From Phocaeicola_A sp036804505 (GTDB lineage Bacteria > Bacteroidota > Bacteroidia > Bacteroidales > Bacteroidaceae), in NCBI GenBank assembly GCA_036804505.1, contig DAIRSI010000022.1, positions 1 through 64,000 on the forward strand: a DNA stretch of 64,000 bases. Direction: 5' to 3'. Under the pieces are notes generated by a model. It was not told the origin of the DNA. It saw only the letters and a program-made list of their open reading frames with translations, and made no database searches. This document shows positions 33,409-44,015 of the stretch, piece after piece (the stretch's first letter is position 1; each line of letters starts with the position of its first letter). A program made the translations under genes and the position numbers.

Positions 33409-36400
33409 ATGAGGACATTCAAGTTCATTTATACTATTCTATTCTTGTTGTTTTGTGCCGGTATGCTGCAGACACAGGCAACAGATATTTACAAAAGAGA
33501 TTTTGAATGTGTGAACGATAATGAACTCTTTCATACTTTCTTTCAGGATGATGAAGGTTTTGTATGGGCCGGAACGGCTCATTCTCTTTATCGATATGAT
33601 GGAAAACAGTTTTGCCCTATTCGTCTTTCCTCCAATATCAGTTCACGTACCATTATTGTTTATCAGTTGCTTAAGTCTAGCAAAGGCGGACATTATATCG
33701 CTACCAATAAAGGCTTGGGGCATTTTGATATAGCCGGGCATTGCATGAATTTGATTCATGCGACTTCCAATATAGATGTGAGAAGTATAGAAGAAGATGG
33801 TGATGGCAATGTCTTGATTGGCTCCATGACAGGTCTATTTATATATAAGGTAAAGAATGATTGTTTGGTAGCGATAAACAAAGTACCGGCTTTGCCTGTT
33901 AATGATATTGTTCATGATTCAGGTTATAACTATTGGATTGGAAGCAGTGCGGGGGCTTATGAATTTAATTCCAGGGAAATGACCGCCAAGCGCATTAATA
34001 TTCAAGGTCTCGATGGGACAGCGGCTGTTGTCATGGCGAAAGATGCCCGTAGGCATGTGTTATGGTTTGGTACTGACAGAGGATTGTCCGGTTATGATTG
34101 GATAAAGAAAACGACTTCGGTTGTGAAACTGGATGAACAGAATACCATTGCATCCCTTATTTTGCAGAAAGATGGGATGAATCTATGGATTGGCACGGAC
34201 AATGGCGTGTTTGTCTATGGCATTGAGACAAAAGAATTGCATCATTATGTTCATAGCACGCGTAAGACGGGTAGTTTGATAAATAATGTAGTCGATTGTC
34301 TTTTTGAAGACCGTGACGGAAATATCTGGTTGGGGACTAACTGCGGTTCTTCTTTGTTTTACAGGAACAACCCGTTCAGAATATACTCATGGGAAGATTT
34401 GGTAGGGTCCGATGAAGGGAACAGAATACAATGTCAGTATCAGGATTCCAGAGGGAACTACTGGTGTGGCGGGACGAATGGACTTGGACGATATAATCTG
34501 GAAAAAGACATTCGTCAATGGTTCCGAATGAGTGACTCGAGATATCACATTGCTCATAACAGAGTACATCAGATATTCGAGGATAAAGAAGGAACTTTGT
34601 GGATTTCTACAGATGGCGGCATACACCGGTTCGATTACGAAAAGAGTGTTTTCTATCATTATCAGATTGTTGACTCTTTGAGAATGAGTGATGCAAACTG
34701 GGCATACGGACTTTTCGATGACAATAAAGGCAATTTATGGATTGCATCTTATTTAAAAGGTGTTTTTGCAGTCAATAAAGCTCGGATAAAGAAGCAGAAC
34801 GGAGGGTTGTATGTTGCCGATGAGCATCTCTGCAGAAAGAATGGAAGGCTTTTGAGCGATAAAGTTTGCTATGCTGCGATTGATTGCCGGCAGAATATCT
34901 GGGTCTCCACAAACCAGAATGGAATACACAAAATAGATAGCCGGACAGGCAAAATAACTTTCTATTCCGAACAAAGCCGAGAGCATCATCTCAGAGACAA
35001 TAATGTGAACTGCATTGTTGCAGACAAAGATAGGTCTCTTTGGGTGGCAGAGGAGTCGGGACTGGATAGGATAGATGTTGAAACGGGAAAGGTAAAGGCT
35101 GTTGAGAGTCCTCTCATCAATAATAGAAGAATAGATTCCGTTGTGGACTTAGGCAACTGGCTGGGCATTGTTTCCGGAGAAAGGTTTCTGTTGCTTGACA
35201 AGCGGAATGAACATCTCACTCAGATTAATCTTGGCGGGAAACGCTATACCAGTGCATGTCTGGATAATTCAGGACAACGTGTTGTCCTTGGAGGAGTAGA
35301 TGAAATCTTGGTATTGGAATGGAAGAAATTTCTCGAGAAGAAGAATGATAATTCAAAACTGATTTTTGCTTCTTTGAGAGTGATGAATACTGATGTGGAA
35401 GTAGGAATTAACTTTCATGACAGGAAAATATTGAAGAAGGATCTTAATTCGACAGATAGAATTGATCTGGACTATACAATGAATGGTTTTGAGGTGAGAG
35501 TCTGCGAGAATAGGGTTCGGAAGACGAACAACAAATATTATAGTTACAGATTGGAAGGATTGAATGATCAATGGAATGAACTTGAAAACCTGCCTGCAAG
35601 CTTGTCCTTTAATAATCTGCAACCCGGAAAATATAGATTGCAATTGAAAGAACGGGATGCGAAAGATCCTTTTAGAGAACTGGTCGTTGTTGTTCATGCG
35701 CCTTGGTATGCTACCGGATGGGCAAAAGCGGGATATGCAGTTATCGTTCTTTTACTGGCAGTATATTTGTTTCGGGAGTACCAAATCAGGAACCGCCTGA
35801 AGCTCGAAAATCTGAAAAAAGAAAAAACCTTGGAACTCTCAAAGCTGAAGATGGAATTCCTTACTAACATTTCTCATGAATTGAAAACACCTCTCAGTTT
35901 GGTGATGGGACCTTTGGGGGATGTATTGCCCGACTTGAAAAATGAGAAACAACAGAAGAAAGTGCGGGTGGCTTACGATAATTCCATCAAATTGAATAAT
36001 CTGGTACATCAGATTTTGGATTACAAAGAATCTTCCGAACAGTCGGAAAATCTGCATCTGCTTCCGCTTGAACTTGTTGAGTTTGTTAGCAGTATTTCTT
36101 CAGGTTTGAAAGAGGCTTTTGATTCCAAAGGAATTGAATTGATTCTGGAAGTGCCCGATGTACCTTTATATATAGAGGCCGATGCTGTACGAATGGAATC
36201 AGCATTCACAAATATTTTATCCAATTCCTTAAAATATTCCCTGACAGGAGCGAAAGTCGTTGTTCGTGTCACGTCCGAGCAAGGAATGGCTTTGGTTGAA
36301 TTTAAAGACACGGGAGTTGGAATTCCCAAGGAAGATCTCGAACATGTCTTCAATCGTTTTTATCAATCGGAACAGAACCGGAAATATAATAATGAAGGAT

Positions 36401-37317
36401 CCGGCATCGGTTTGTCTTTGGTGAAACGCTCTGTCGAACTTCATGGAGGGCAGGTCTGTCTGACATCCGAAGTAGGGAAAGGAACGATTGTTTGCGTCAA
36501 GCTTCCTTTATTGGAGAAAGCCCAGGAGAAAATTATTGATACGGAATTGGCGCAAAAACAATCCGACAAGATCTTATTACTGGTAGAAGATAATGAAGCC
36601 ATTGCCGATTATATCTGCTCTTCTTTCACCGAATATACATGTCTGGTGGCTCATAATGGCCGTTATGGTTTGGAAATGGCGCAGAAGAATCATCCCCACA
36701 TTATTATTTCTGATATTATGATGCCGGTAATGGACGGAATTGAATTTTTGAAAGCCTTGAAGAAAAACGTTGAGACAGCGCTTATTCCGGTTATTATGCT
36801 CACTGCAAAAGACAATCCTGAGACGGAGACCCAAACTTTATCATTGGGTGCCGATGCTTTTATAAGCAAGCCTTTCGATGTGGATTTGCTAAAGTCGAGG
36901 GTACAGAGAATTATTTCTGCTAAACAACAACTGGTATCCAAACTAAGGCAAAACGAAATCGTTCAATCGGCAGGAGTACCTCTGGTCGTGGAAGAATCAC
37001 AAGATGAAAAGTTCTTGAACGAAATAAATCGGGTTATAGAAGAGCATCTGGAAAATGCAGATCTTAATGTTCAAAAATTGGCGGAAATATCGGGCTATAG
37101 TTCAAAGCAAATATATAGAAAGTTGAAAGAGCTGACCGGACATACTGCGGTAGATTATATAAAGTCAATCCGGTTAAAGAAAGCGGCCTTTTTATTGTCT
37201 CAACATAAGTTTACAGTGTCCGAAGTGATGTATATGGTAGGCTTCAGTAACTCGTCTTATTTCTCAAAATGTTTTTCCGAATTGTATGGGAAAACACCTA
37301 AACAATACATGTCGTAG
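33409..37317 (+). CDS. Hybrid two-component system regulator (HTCS) of the utilisation locus
   Basis: A 1302-residue one-protein sensor and regulator. After a signal peptide (to about residue 24) come two-component-propeller repeats forming a periplasmic sensor (DDEGFVWAGTAHSLYRYDG, DRDGNIWLGTNCG, DKEGTLWISTDGGIHRFD). A Y_Y_Y domain follows (about 682-760), then one membrane span (about 772-792). The kinase part has ISHELKTPL with His823, an N-box (NILSNSLKYS, about 934-943), DTGVGIP and GSGIGLSLV. A receiver domain with Asp1102 (ISDIMMPVMDG) and a C-terminal AraC helix-turn-helix complete the chain. It lies directly upstream of susC, as HTCS genes usually do, and should activate that locus when the periplasmic domain binds a glycan fragment. 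Confidence 0.97.
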   Translation: MRTFKFIYTILFLLFCAGMLQTQATDIYKRDFECVNDNELFHTFFQDDEGFVWAGTAHSLYRYDGKQFCPIRLSSNISSRTIIVYQLLKSSKGGHYIATNKGLGHFDIAGHCMNLIHATSNIDVRSIEEDGDGNVLIGSMTGLFIYKVKNDCLVAINKVPALPVNDIVHDSGYNYWIGSSAGAYEFNSREMTAKRINIQGLDGTAAVVMAKDARRHVLWFGTDRGLSGYDWIKKTTSVVKLDEQNTIASLILQKDGMNLWIGTDNGVFVYGIETKELHHYVHSTRKTGSLINNVVDCLFEDRDGNIWLGTNCGSSLFYRNNPFRIYSWEDLVGSDEGNRIQCQYQDSRGNYWCGGTNGLGRYNLEKDIRQWFRMSDSRYHIAHNRVHQIFEDKEGTLWISTDGGIHRFDYEKSVFYHYQIVDSLRMSDANWAYGLFDDNKGNLWIASYLKGVFAVNKARIKKQNGGLYVADEHLCRKNGRLLSDKVCYAAIDCRQNIWVSTNQNGIHKIDSRTGKITFYSEQSREHHLRDNNVNCIVADKDRSLWVAEESGLDRIDVETGKVKAVESPLINNRRIDSVVDLGNWLGIVSGERFLLLDKRNEHLTQINLGGKRYTSACLDNSGQRVVLGGVDEILVLEWKKFLEKKNDNSKLIFASLRVMNTDVEVGINFHDRKILKKDLNSTDRIDLDYTMNGFEVRVCENRVRKTNNKYYSYRLEGLNDQWNELENLPASLSFNNLQPGKYRLQLKERDAKDPFRELVVVVHAPWYATGWAKAGYAVIVLLLAVYLFREYQIRNRLKLENLKKEKTLELSKLKMEFLTNISHELKTPLSLVMGPLGDVLPDLKNEKQQKKVRVAYDNSIKLNNLVHQILDYKESSEQSENLHLLPLELVEFVSSISSGLKEAFDSKGIELILEVPDVPLYIEADAVRMESAFTNILSNSLKYSLTGAKVVVRVTSEQGMALVEFKDTGVGIPKEDLEHVFNRFYQSEQNRKYNNEGSGIGLSLVKRSVELHGGQVCLTSEVGKGTIVCVKLPLLEKAQEKIIDTELAQKQSDKILLLVEDNEAIADYICSSFTEYTCLVAHNGRYGLEMAQKNHPHIIISDIMMPVMDGIEFLKALKKNVETALIPVIMLTAKDNPETETQTLSLGADAFISKPFDVDLLKSRVQRIISAKQQLVSKLRQNEIVQSAGVPLVVEESQDEKFLNEINRVIEEHLENADLNVQKLAEISGYSSKQIYRKLKELTGHTAVDYIKSIRLKKAAFLLSQHKFTVSEVMYMVGFSNSSYFSKCFSELYGKTPKQYMS

Positions 37318-37435
37318 AACACAAATAGGTCTTTTCGTCCTTTTTCTTTCTTTTTTTGTTCAATTCTTTGTGTCACGTGTCTAAAAATTTTTGTTTTTCA
37401 TTCATTATCGACGTCCGATTTATTTCAACTTTTTT

Positions 37436-37443
37436 TACTTTTG
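37436..37443 (+). promoter_or_regulatory. -7 element for the susC/susD promoter of the locus
   Basis: TACTTTTG fits the -7 consensus about 30 bp before the susC ATG. There is no TTTG at the -33 distance, which fits a promoter that depends on the hybrid regulator for activation; that last point is inference. Confidence 0.5.
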
Positions 37444-37473
37444 TCTCGAAAGTTTAATAACTAATTTAATGTT

Positions 37474-40400
37474 ATGGAAAGACAAATGAAGCTATGTACT
37501 GGTTCGGGTCATGGAACGAATCTACTACAGAAATTAACCCCAACTTCCATGAAAATGATTATGGCATGTATTTTTGCCTTATTGTGCATTTCATCTACAT
37601 ATGCACAAAAAAAGGTAACAGGAACGGTGGCCGATGCTTCCGGAGAGGCTGTTATCGGTGCAAGTGTCGTTGTAAAAGGAACGACTAACGGAACGATTAC
37701 CGATATGGACGGTAAGTTCGAATTGTCGAATGTTCCCAATAACGGAACACTTACAATCAGTTATGTAGGTTACCTGACACAAGATGTCAGCGTTGCCGGA
37801 AAGAACTCCCTTAAAGTAACTCTGAAAGAGGATACGAAGACATTGGACGAAGTCGTAGTCGTAGGATATGGTGTTCAGAAGAAATCTGATGTCACAGGTT
37901 CTATGGTCAGTGTCGGTGAGAAGGATTTGAAGTCCCGTCCCGTCTCCAATGCTTTCGAAGCATTGCAGGGGCACGCTGCCGGTGTTGATATCCGTACCAG
38001 TGACCGTCCGGGTGAAATGGGAAATGTGTACATTCGTGGTGTACGTTCTTTGAATGCATCCAGTACACCTCTTTATGTAGTGGATGGTGTTCCATTGAAC
38101 GGAACCGTCGGTAAAACTCCGGAAGAGAGTCTGGATGGTGCTGCTCCAAGAGGCGGCGTGTTGGAGTCTTTGAACCCGTCTGATATTGAATCCGTTGAAG
38201 TATTGAAGGACGCTTCTGCCACAGCAATCTATGGTTCACGTGGTGCCAACGGCGTAATCCTTATTACTACAAAGAAAGGAAAAGAAGGGAAACTCACATT
38301 GAACTATACGGGTTCGGTTACTGTTGAAAATCAGAAAGACCGTACTACTTGGATGTCGGCAGGTGACTATATTACTTGGCGCCGTTGGGCTTACTATTAC
38401 AGAGATCCGTCTTCTTATCCGAGAGGCGACCAGCCTACACAGGCTAATGATAAGCAGATATTCAATGGTGACAATGATGTCTACACTTGGAATAATATCA
38501 TGAAAGGTTGGGCAGGCAATTCCTGGGACGGCTCTAAAGTCGCAACAACCGATTGGGGCGGATTCGTTACTCAGACAGGTATTACAACGGAACATACCGT
38601 CAGCGGTTCCGGTGGTAATGAAAAGAACCAGTCTTACGTATCATTCGGATGGCTGGACAACAAAGGAACAATCAAAGGCCAGGACTATAACCGTTATACT
38701 GCAAAAGTCAGCAACGATTTGAAACTGACTCCATGGTTGACTCTAGGAGGAAGCATCAATGCAACTTATAGTATTCAGAATTACGGTATGTCAAACGATG
38801 GAGGTACAACTTCCGGTCCTAGAAGCGCTTATCAGGCAGCTATGCGTAACCTGCCTTTTGCTGTGGCTTTTGATGATGATGGCAACCGTATAGAATATCC
38901 GGGTGCGGATTCAAAAATCAAGACAGTAGTTGACGAGTGGAATTACTCAAAGGATGAAAGAAAGATTTTCCGTGCTTTCGGAAGCTTCTATGCTCAATTC
39001 AATTTCGGCAAGATGTGGAAACCTTTGGAAGGACTTTCCTATAAAGTAAACTTCGGTCCGGATTTTCGTTCCTACCGTCGTGGTATGTTCAATGATGCTC
39101 AGAGTGTAAACCGTGAAGGTGTGAACTACGCCTCCCTTACCAAAAGTACGGACTTCTCCTGGACACTTGATAATCTGCTTTACTATAACAAGACTGTAGG
39201 CAAGCATGATTTCGGCTTTACCTTCCTGCAGACTGCAACCAAGTATGACTATGAATCCAGTTTCATGTCAGCAGAAGGCATTCCTTTGGCAGAGTCCTTG
39301 TGGAACGCACTGAATACAACCAATGTCAGTTCGCTGAAGAGCTGGGATTCTTCTTTGACCAAGAAACAGCTCCTTTCTTATATGGCCCGTATGAACTATA
39401 CATTCAACGGACGCTATATGTTGACCGCTTCCGTACGTCGTGACGGTGCTTCCCAGTTGGCTGCGGGACATAAATGGTCAACCTTCCCTTCCGTAGCATT
39501 AGGATGGAGAATAGATCAGGAGGGATTCATGAAAGATATTACATGGATCAGCCAGATGAAACTGAGATTGGGATATGGTGTTACGGGCAACTCGGCCATT
39601 GATCCTTATCAGACAAAAGGTTCCATCGTCAGCCTGTTCTATCCGTACGGAAGTACAGCAACTCCGGGTTACGTAGGATATGAGTCTCAATTGGCAAGCG
39701 GAGCCGTTACGATGGCTAACCAGAATCTTGGTTGGGAAAAGACAAAACAGTTCAACGTGGGTATCGACTACGGATTCCTGAACGGCCGCATCAGCGGTAT
39801 TCTGGATGTGTACACTTCCCGTACTACTGATTTGCTTATGAAGCAGAATATACCGTCACTTACCGGTTATGCTTCTACCTATAATAATATTGGCGAGACG
39901 AAGAACTTCGGTATTGATTTGACTTTGAATCTGATACCCGTCAAGACACATGATTTCGAATGGTCAATCAGTGCCAATGCAGCCTATACGAAGAATGAAA
40001 TCGTTACTTTGGCCAATGGTAAGGAAGATGATATTTCCAACGGCTGGTTCATCGGACAGTCAACAGGCGTCATCTACGGCTACAAGTCACAAGGCTTGTG
40101 GAAAGAGGAAGATGCTGACTTAATGGCTAAATTCAATGCCAATGGACATAACTTCCAGGTAGGTATGACAAGACCGGCCGATTTGAACGGCGACAACAAG
40201 ATTGACGCCAACAACGACCGTACAATTATCGGTCATACGGATCCCCGCTGGACAGTAGGTATCAATACCAACCTTACTTATAAGAATTGGGATTTGGGTA
40301 TCCAGCTCTACGGACGTATGGATTATACTTACAGCACAGGTGGTGTATGGGTAGGAGGACGTTACAATGTCCGCAGTTATGATTATTATAACGAGAATAA

Positions 40401-40686
40401 CAAGAATGCGGAATATCAGAAACCTATCTTTGATGAAGGAGGAATTGATGCATATTATTATATCTTAGGCTACAAGAACGGTTCTTACCTGAAAATCCGT
40501 AACATATCCTTGGGTTACACTTTCCCGAGCAAGCTGTTGAAGAATACGGGTATTTCCAACCTGAAGTTCTATGCACAATGCAAGAACCCGGGTATGGTGT
40601 TCAGCAACATCAAGTTTATGGATATGGATACCTACAGCAATACATATAATTCCGGCGTAACATTCGGTGTAAACGTATCGTTTTAA
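37474..40686 (+). CDS. SusC-type TonB-dependent glycan transporter
   Basis: A 1070-residue outer-membrane importer for the locus substrate. Read from ATG 37474 the protein has about 25 polar residues before the hydrophobic signal core (IMACIFALLCISSTYAQ). An internal ATG at 37549 would give a standard signal peptide. Residues about 45-130 are the carboxypeptidase-regulatory-like domain (GTVADASGEAVIGASVVVKG). The plug has VYIRGVRSLN, TPLYVVDGVPLNG and IYGSRGANGVILITTKKG. The barrel ends in Phe (FGVNVSF). susD follows 21 bp later. The HTCS upstream and three glycosidases downstream mark this as a carbohydrate system. Confidence 0.95.
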   Translation: MERQMKLCTGSGHGTNLLQKLTPTSMKMIMACIFALLCISSTYAQKKVTGTVADASGEAVIGASVVVKGTTNGTITDMDGKFELSNVPNNGTLTISYVGYLTQDVSVAGKNSLKVTLKEDTKTLDEVVVVGYGVQKKSDVTGSMVSVGEKDLKSRPVSNAFEALQGHAAGVDIRTSDRPGEMGNVYIRGVRSLNASSTPLYVVDGVPLNGTVGKTPEESLDGAAPRGGVLESLNPSDIESVEVLKDASATAIYGSRGANGVILITTKKGKEGKLTLNYTGSVTVENQKDRTTWMSAGDYITWRRWAYYYRDPSSYPRGDQPTQANDKQIFNGDNDVYTWNNIMKGWAGNSWDGSKVATTDWGGFVTQTGITTEHTVSGSGGNEKNQSYVSFGWLDNKGTIKGQDYNRYTAKVSNDLKLTPWLTLGGSINATYSIQNYGMSNDGGTTSGPRSAYQAAMRNLPFAVAFDDDGNRIEYPGADSKIKTVVDEWNYSKDERKIFRAFGSFYAQFNFGKMWKPLEGLSYKVNFGPDFRSYRRGMFNDAQSVNREGVNYASLTKSTDFSWTLDNLLYYNKTVGKHDFGFTFLQTATKYDYESSFMSAEGIPLAESLWNALNTTNVSSLKSWDSSLTKKQLLSYMARMNYTFNGRYMLTASVRRDGASQLAAGHKWSTFPSVALGWRIDQEGFMKDITWISQMKLRLGYGVTGNSAIDPYQTKGSIVSLFYPYGSTATPGYVGYESQLASGAVTMANQNLGWEKTKQFNVGIDYGFLNGRISGILDVYTSRTTDLLMKQNIPSLTGYASTYNNIGETKNFGIDLTLNLIPVKTHDFEWSISANAAYTKNEIVTLANGKEDDISNGWFIGQSTGVIYGYKSQGLWKEEDADLMAKFNANGHNFQVGMTRPADLNGDNKIDANNDRTIIGHTDPRWTVGINTNLTYKNWDLGIQLYGRMDYTYSTGGVWVGGRYNVRSYDYYNENNKNAEYQKPIFDEGGIDAYYYILGYKNGSYLKIRNISLGYTFPSKLLKNTGISNLKFYAQCKNPGMVFSNIKFMDMDTYSNTYNSGVTFGVNVSF

Positions 40687-40707
40687 TTACCTTTAAATTA
40701 TTGAACA

Positions 40708-42705
40708 ATGAAACTAAATAAAAATATACTGATGGCCATGATGTCGGGTGCACTGGTGATGCCCGCCATGACTTCGTGTAGCGATTTTCTGGACGAGAAT
40801 CTGACTACACAACGGAATACCGACTACTTCAATACCAATGAAGGCGTTGAATCCTTGAAGACAGGTATTTACTACAACCTCCGTTACCATTATGCATTCG
40901 AATGGGGATATACCACTACAAACTACGGTACGGATGAATTCATCTGCGGAGCCGACGGTTCCAATGCCATGTGGAATTCCTATATATCCAGTTTAGGACC
41001 TGATGTTCCGTTAGTAAACATCAATACGACCCATGCTTACGATATATGGGATAACATGTACACGGGTATTGCCACAGCTAATACATTGATAGAAAAATGT
41101 GCCAATTATACCGGAACTGATAAAGATGAGGCTTTAGGTACAGCCTATTTCATGCGCGGTTTTAACTATTTCAAACTTGTCCGTCAATATGGAGGAGTAC
41201 CTTTGAAACTGACTCCGTCTACTACGGTTGAACTTGAATTCAGTCGTGCAACGGCTCAAGAGGTTGCCGAACAAGTTATTTCGGATTTGACAGCTGCTTA
41301 TCAGAAATTGCCAACAGCCGAAAGCTCGGAAGGAAAGCTCACCAAATCAGCTGCAGCTCATTTCCTTGCCAAGGCTTACTTGTGGCGTGCATCCGAAATC
41401 AATGACAGCTGGAACTCCAGTACCAAGAGTGCAGATTTGGACAATGTAATCAAATATGCATCCGAAGTAATTACTGCACACCCACTGGCCGACAACTACC
41501 GTGACCTTTGGGCCTATACAAAACCCGATGATGCCAATGAAAAGCTTTCTGAAATTGTTTTGGCAGCCCAGTTCTCTTCTGCAGATGCGACACAGGGCAA
41601 GTATGGAAATGAAATGCACTTGTATTTCTTGAATATCTATCGTGACCTTCCTGGAATGGCACGTGATATCTCCGGTGGCCGTGAATATTGCCGTTTGCGT
41701 ACTACTTATTATACTTACAATGTATATAATCATTTGAACGATTCCCGCTTATGGAAATCTTTCCGTACAAAATTCAATTGCACCAAGGCTTCAACGGCCG
41801 GAACAAATGGTACTTACGTGGCAGGCGATCGTGGATTGATGTATATTCTGAACCAGCCGGGTGATGAACGTTTTACTGATATCAAGACTGTAGAGGGTAT
41901 AAAGGATGCAGAGACGAACAAACTGGTTCCTACCACCTTTACTATATATCCTAAAGGAACTGTAGAAACAAGCAATTCAATGGAAACGGATGCTTACCAG
42001 AGATATTTCGCTCCTTTGAGCAAATACTTTGACGGTTCCCGCAAGACTGTTTCACAGGAGAACGGTTACCGTGACGGTATCCTGGCCCGTTCGGCAGAGG
42101 ATTATCTTTTCATTGCTGAAGCTTACATCCGCAAGGGTGATTATGCAAGTGCAGTGAAATACATCAATCCGTTGCGCAAGCGTGCACAGTGGAAAGCAGG
42201 TGAAGACCGTGAAGACCATATTGACGGTGGTGCCGCATGGAACTCCAGCGCATTCGGATGGTCCGTATTTACGGCTGTTCAGGGAAAAGGAACATACTGT
42301 GACCGCAGCTCTTACTATGAATCTAACAATCTTCCGTTGGCTTCTTTGAATGCTCAGGCTTCCAGTCTGGAAGTATCTGATATCTCCAATGTAAGCAGTC
42401 TTCCGGCAGAAGACCAGGCGGTTTGCAAGAAATTGGGTTACACTTCAGCATATGATGTAGCCATGTGTTTCCTGTTGGATGAAAAGACCCGTGAATTCTG
42501 CGGTGAGTTCCAGCGTTGGGAGGATTTGGCCCGCACAAAGACATTGGTAGCCAGAGCAAAGGCATTCAATAAGGATGCAGCTCCTAACATCAATGATCAT
42601 CACTTGCTTCGTCCAATTCCACAGACTTATTTGGATGCAATTCAGAAGAATGGACATGCTTTGACTTCTGAGGAAAAGACGGCAGAGCAGAATCCTGGTT
42701 ATTAA
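40708..42705 (+). CDS. SusD-family glycan-binding lipoprotein
   Basis: A 665-residue SusD-like surface lipoprotein with lipobox Cys24 (PAMTSC). Family features include LGTAYFMRGFNYFKLVRQYGGVPL (TPR region, about 144-167), AAAHFLAKAYLWRA and the C-terminal EKTREFCGEFQRWEDLARTK. It is larger than the other SusD in this window (534 residues), suggesting a larger binding lid. It pairs with the preceding SusC, and a strong terminator follows, so the downstream glycosidases rely at least partly on another promoter. Confidence 0.95.
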   Translation: MKLNKNILMAMMSGALVMPAMTSCSDFLDENLTTQRNTDYFNTNEGVESLKTGIYYNLRYHYAFEWGYTTTNYGTDEFICGADGSNAMWNSYISSLGPDVPLVNINTTHAYDIWDNMYTGIATANTLIEKCANYTGTDKDEALGTAYFMRGFNYFKLVRQYGGVPLKLTPSTTVELEFSRATAQEVAEQVISDLTAAYQKLPTAESSEGKLTKSAAAHFLAKAYLWRASEINDSWNSSTKSADLDNVIKYASEVITAHPLADNYRDLWAYTKPDDANEKLSEIVLAAQFSSADATQGKYGNEMHLYFLNIYRDLPGMARDISGGREYCRLRTTYYTYNVYNHLNDSRLWKSFRTKFNCTKASTAGTNGTYVAGDRGLMYILNQPGDERFTDIKTVEGIKDAETNKLVPTTFTIYPKGTVETSNSMETDAYQRYFAPLSKYFDGSRKTVSQENGYRDGILARSAEDYLFIAEAYIRKGDYASAVKYINPLRKRAQWKAGEDREDHIDGGAAWNSSAFGWSVFTAVQGKGTYCDRSSYYESNNLPLASLNAQASSLEVSDISNVSSLPAEDQAVCKKLGYTSAYDVAMCFLLDEKTREFCGEFQRWEDLARTKTLVARAKAFNKDAAPNINDHHLLRPIPQTYLDAIQKNGHALTSEEKTAEQNPGY

Positions 42706-42727
42706 TCAATAGGTTATAAATATATAT

Positions 42728-42769
42728 GCCCCGTAGCTTCCCCAGTTAGGGCCGCTATGGGGCTTTTTT
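42728..42769 (+). terminator. Terminator between susD and the glycosidase genes
   Basis: A 10-bp stem with one G-T pair (GCCCCGTAGC with GCTATGGGGC) and a T-run from 42764. It splits the locus into a susC-susD unit and an enzyme unit. Confidence 0.8.
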
Positions 42770-42783
42770 ACAAAATAAAATAC

Positions 42784-42791
42784 TATATTTG
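42784..42791 (+). promoter_or_regulatory. -7 element for the glycosidase operon
   Basis: TATATTTG fits the -7 consensus just after the terminator. Transcription would start near 42796, about 17 nt before the GH27 ATG at 42813, and excludes the TTG at 42789 as a start. Confidence 0.5.
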
Positions 42792-42812
42792 TACGTGAGT
42801 AAAAAAAAGGAT

Positions 42813-44015
42813 ATGATGAAACACTTATTGACTGCATTGTTGCTTACGTGTACAATTACATTATCTGCACAACAAGCAAAAGGTCCTGTTATGGGTTGGG
42901 CCAGCTGGAACAATTACCATGTAAATATTGATGAGAACATTGTGAAGTCGCAAGCGGACGCAATGGCTCGGAATGGAATGAAAGATGTCGGATATCGGTA
43001 TATCAATACAGATGACGGTTATTTTGGAGGCAGAGATGCCAAAGGGAATTTGCTGGTGCATAGGCAGCGTTTTCCTCATGGGATGAAGGCTTTGGCCGAT
43101 TATATCCATGCCAAAGGATTGAAGGCCGGGATTTATTCGGATGCCGGCATTAATACTTGCGGATGTCATTATGACAAGGATACCATCAGTTCCGGTTGTG
43201 GACTTTATGGACATGATCGTCAGGATCTCAAGAGAATGCTTTGTGACTGGGGCTTTGATTTTATTAAGATAGATTGGTGTGGTGGTGATTGGATGGGTTT
43301 GGATGAGCAGACCCGCTATACACAGTTGGGCAAGATTATTTATGAATTTCGTCCTGATGCGATTTTTAATGTCTGTCGTTGGCAGTTCCCCGGAAAATGG
43401 GTTTGTAGTGTCGCCGATTCGTGGAGAATATCAGGGGATATCAGTGACAAATTCGAATCGATTATGCATATAGTGGATCTAAATGCAGACTTGTGGCCTT
43501 ACTGTTCGGCAGGACATTACAACGATATGGATATGTTACAGATAGGCAGAGGGATGAGTTATGAAGAAGATAAAACTCATTTCACGATGTGGTGTATGAT
43601 GGTTTCTCCTTTACTGGCAGGAAATGACTTGACAACGATGTCAAAAAAGACACTTGAAATTTTGACAAACAAGGAGATAATCGCACTGAATCAGGATCCC
43701 TTGTTCTATCAGGCGCGTAGGTTGTCGGATAAAGGGACTCAGGAGGTTTGGGGTAAGCCATTGGTACATACGATGAGCGGACAAGTGGCCGTGACTCTGT
43801 TGAATCGTTCTGAAAGTCCGGCTGATGTGTCCTTTAGTTTGGCGCAGGTCGGCATAGATGCGTCCAAAGGATATTCCATGCGTGACTTATGGATAAAGAA
43901 AGATTATTCACTTTCTATGGAGAAAGAAAGAGTTTTTCGTGTTCCTGGCCATGGAGTGGTAACTTTATTAATAAAAGGAACTTCTCTTCCTTTTAATGTT
44001 TTTCAAATGAAATAA
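42813..44015 (+). CDS. GH27 glycoside hydrolase (alpha-galactosidase-type)
   Basis: A 400-residue exported enzyme of glycoside hydrolase family 27, most likely an alpha-galactosidase; some GH27 members act on beta-L-arabinopyranose instead. A signal peptide (LLTALLLTCTITLSAQ) sends it to the periplasm. The TIM barrel begins MGWASWNNYHVNIDE. The nucleophile is Asp154 in FIKIDWCGGD and the acid/base is Asp209 in SWRISGDI. GLKAGIYSDAGINTCGC carries the usual substrate-site cysteines. A beta-sandwich domain closes the C-terminus. The start at 42813 (or 42816) follows an AAAAAAGG ribosome-binding stretch. The GH28 gene begins directly after its stop codon. Confidence 0.93.
   Translation: MMKHLLTALLLTCTITLSAQQAKGPVMGWASWNNYHVNIDENIVKSQADAMARNGMKDVGYRYINTDDGYFGGRDAKGNLLVHRQRFPHGMKALADYIHAKGLKAGIYSDAGINTCGCHYDKDTISSGCGLYGHDRQDLKRMLCDWGFDFIKIDWCGGDWMGLDEQTRYTQLGKIIYEFRPDAIFNVCRWQFPGKWVCSVADSWRISGDISDKFESIMHIVDLNADLWPYCSAGHYNDMDMLQIGRGMSYEEDKTHFTMWCMMVSPLLAGNDLTTMSKKTLEILTNKEIIALNQDPLFYQARRLSDKGTQEVWGKPLVHTMSGQVAVTLLNRSESPADVSFSLAQVGIDASKGYSMRDLWIKKDYSLSMEKERVFRVPGHGVVTLLIKGTSLPFNVFQMK

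Noticed and set aside
37351..37400. T-rich TTTTTGTT repeats before the second susC
   Set aside because: The similarity is mostly T-runs and the spacing is irregular; not convincing as a regulator site.
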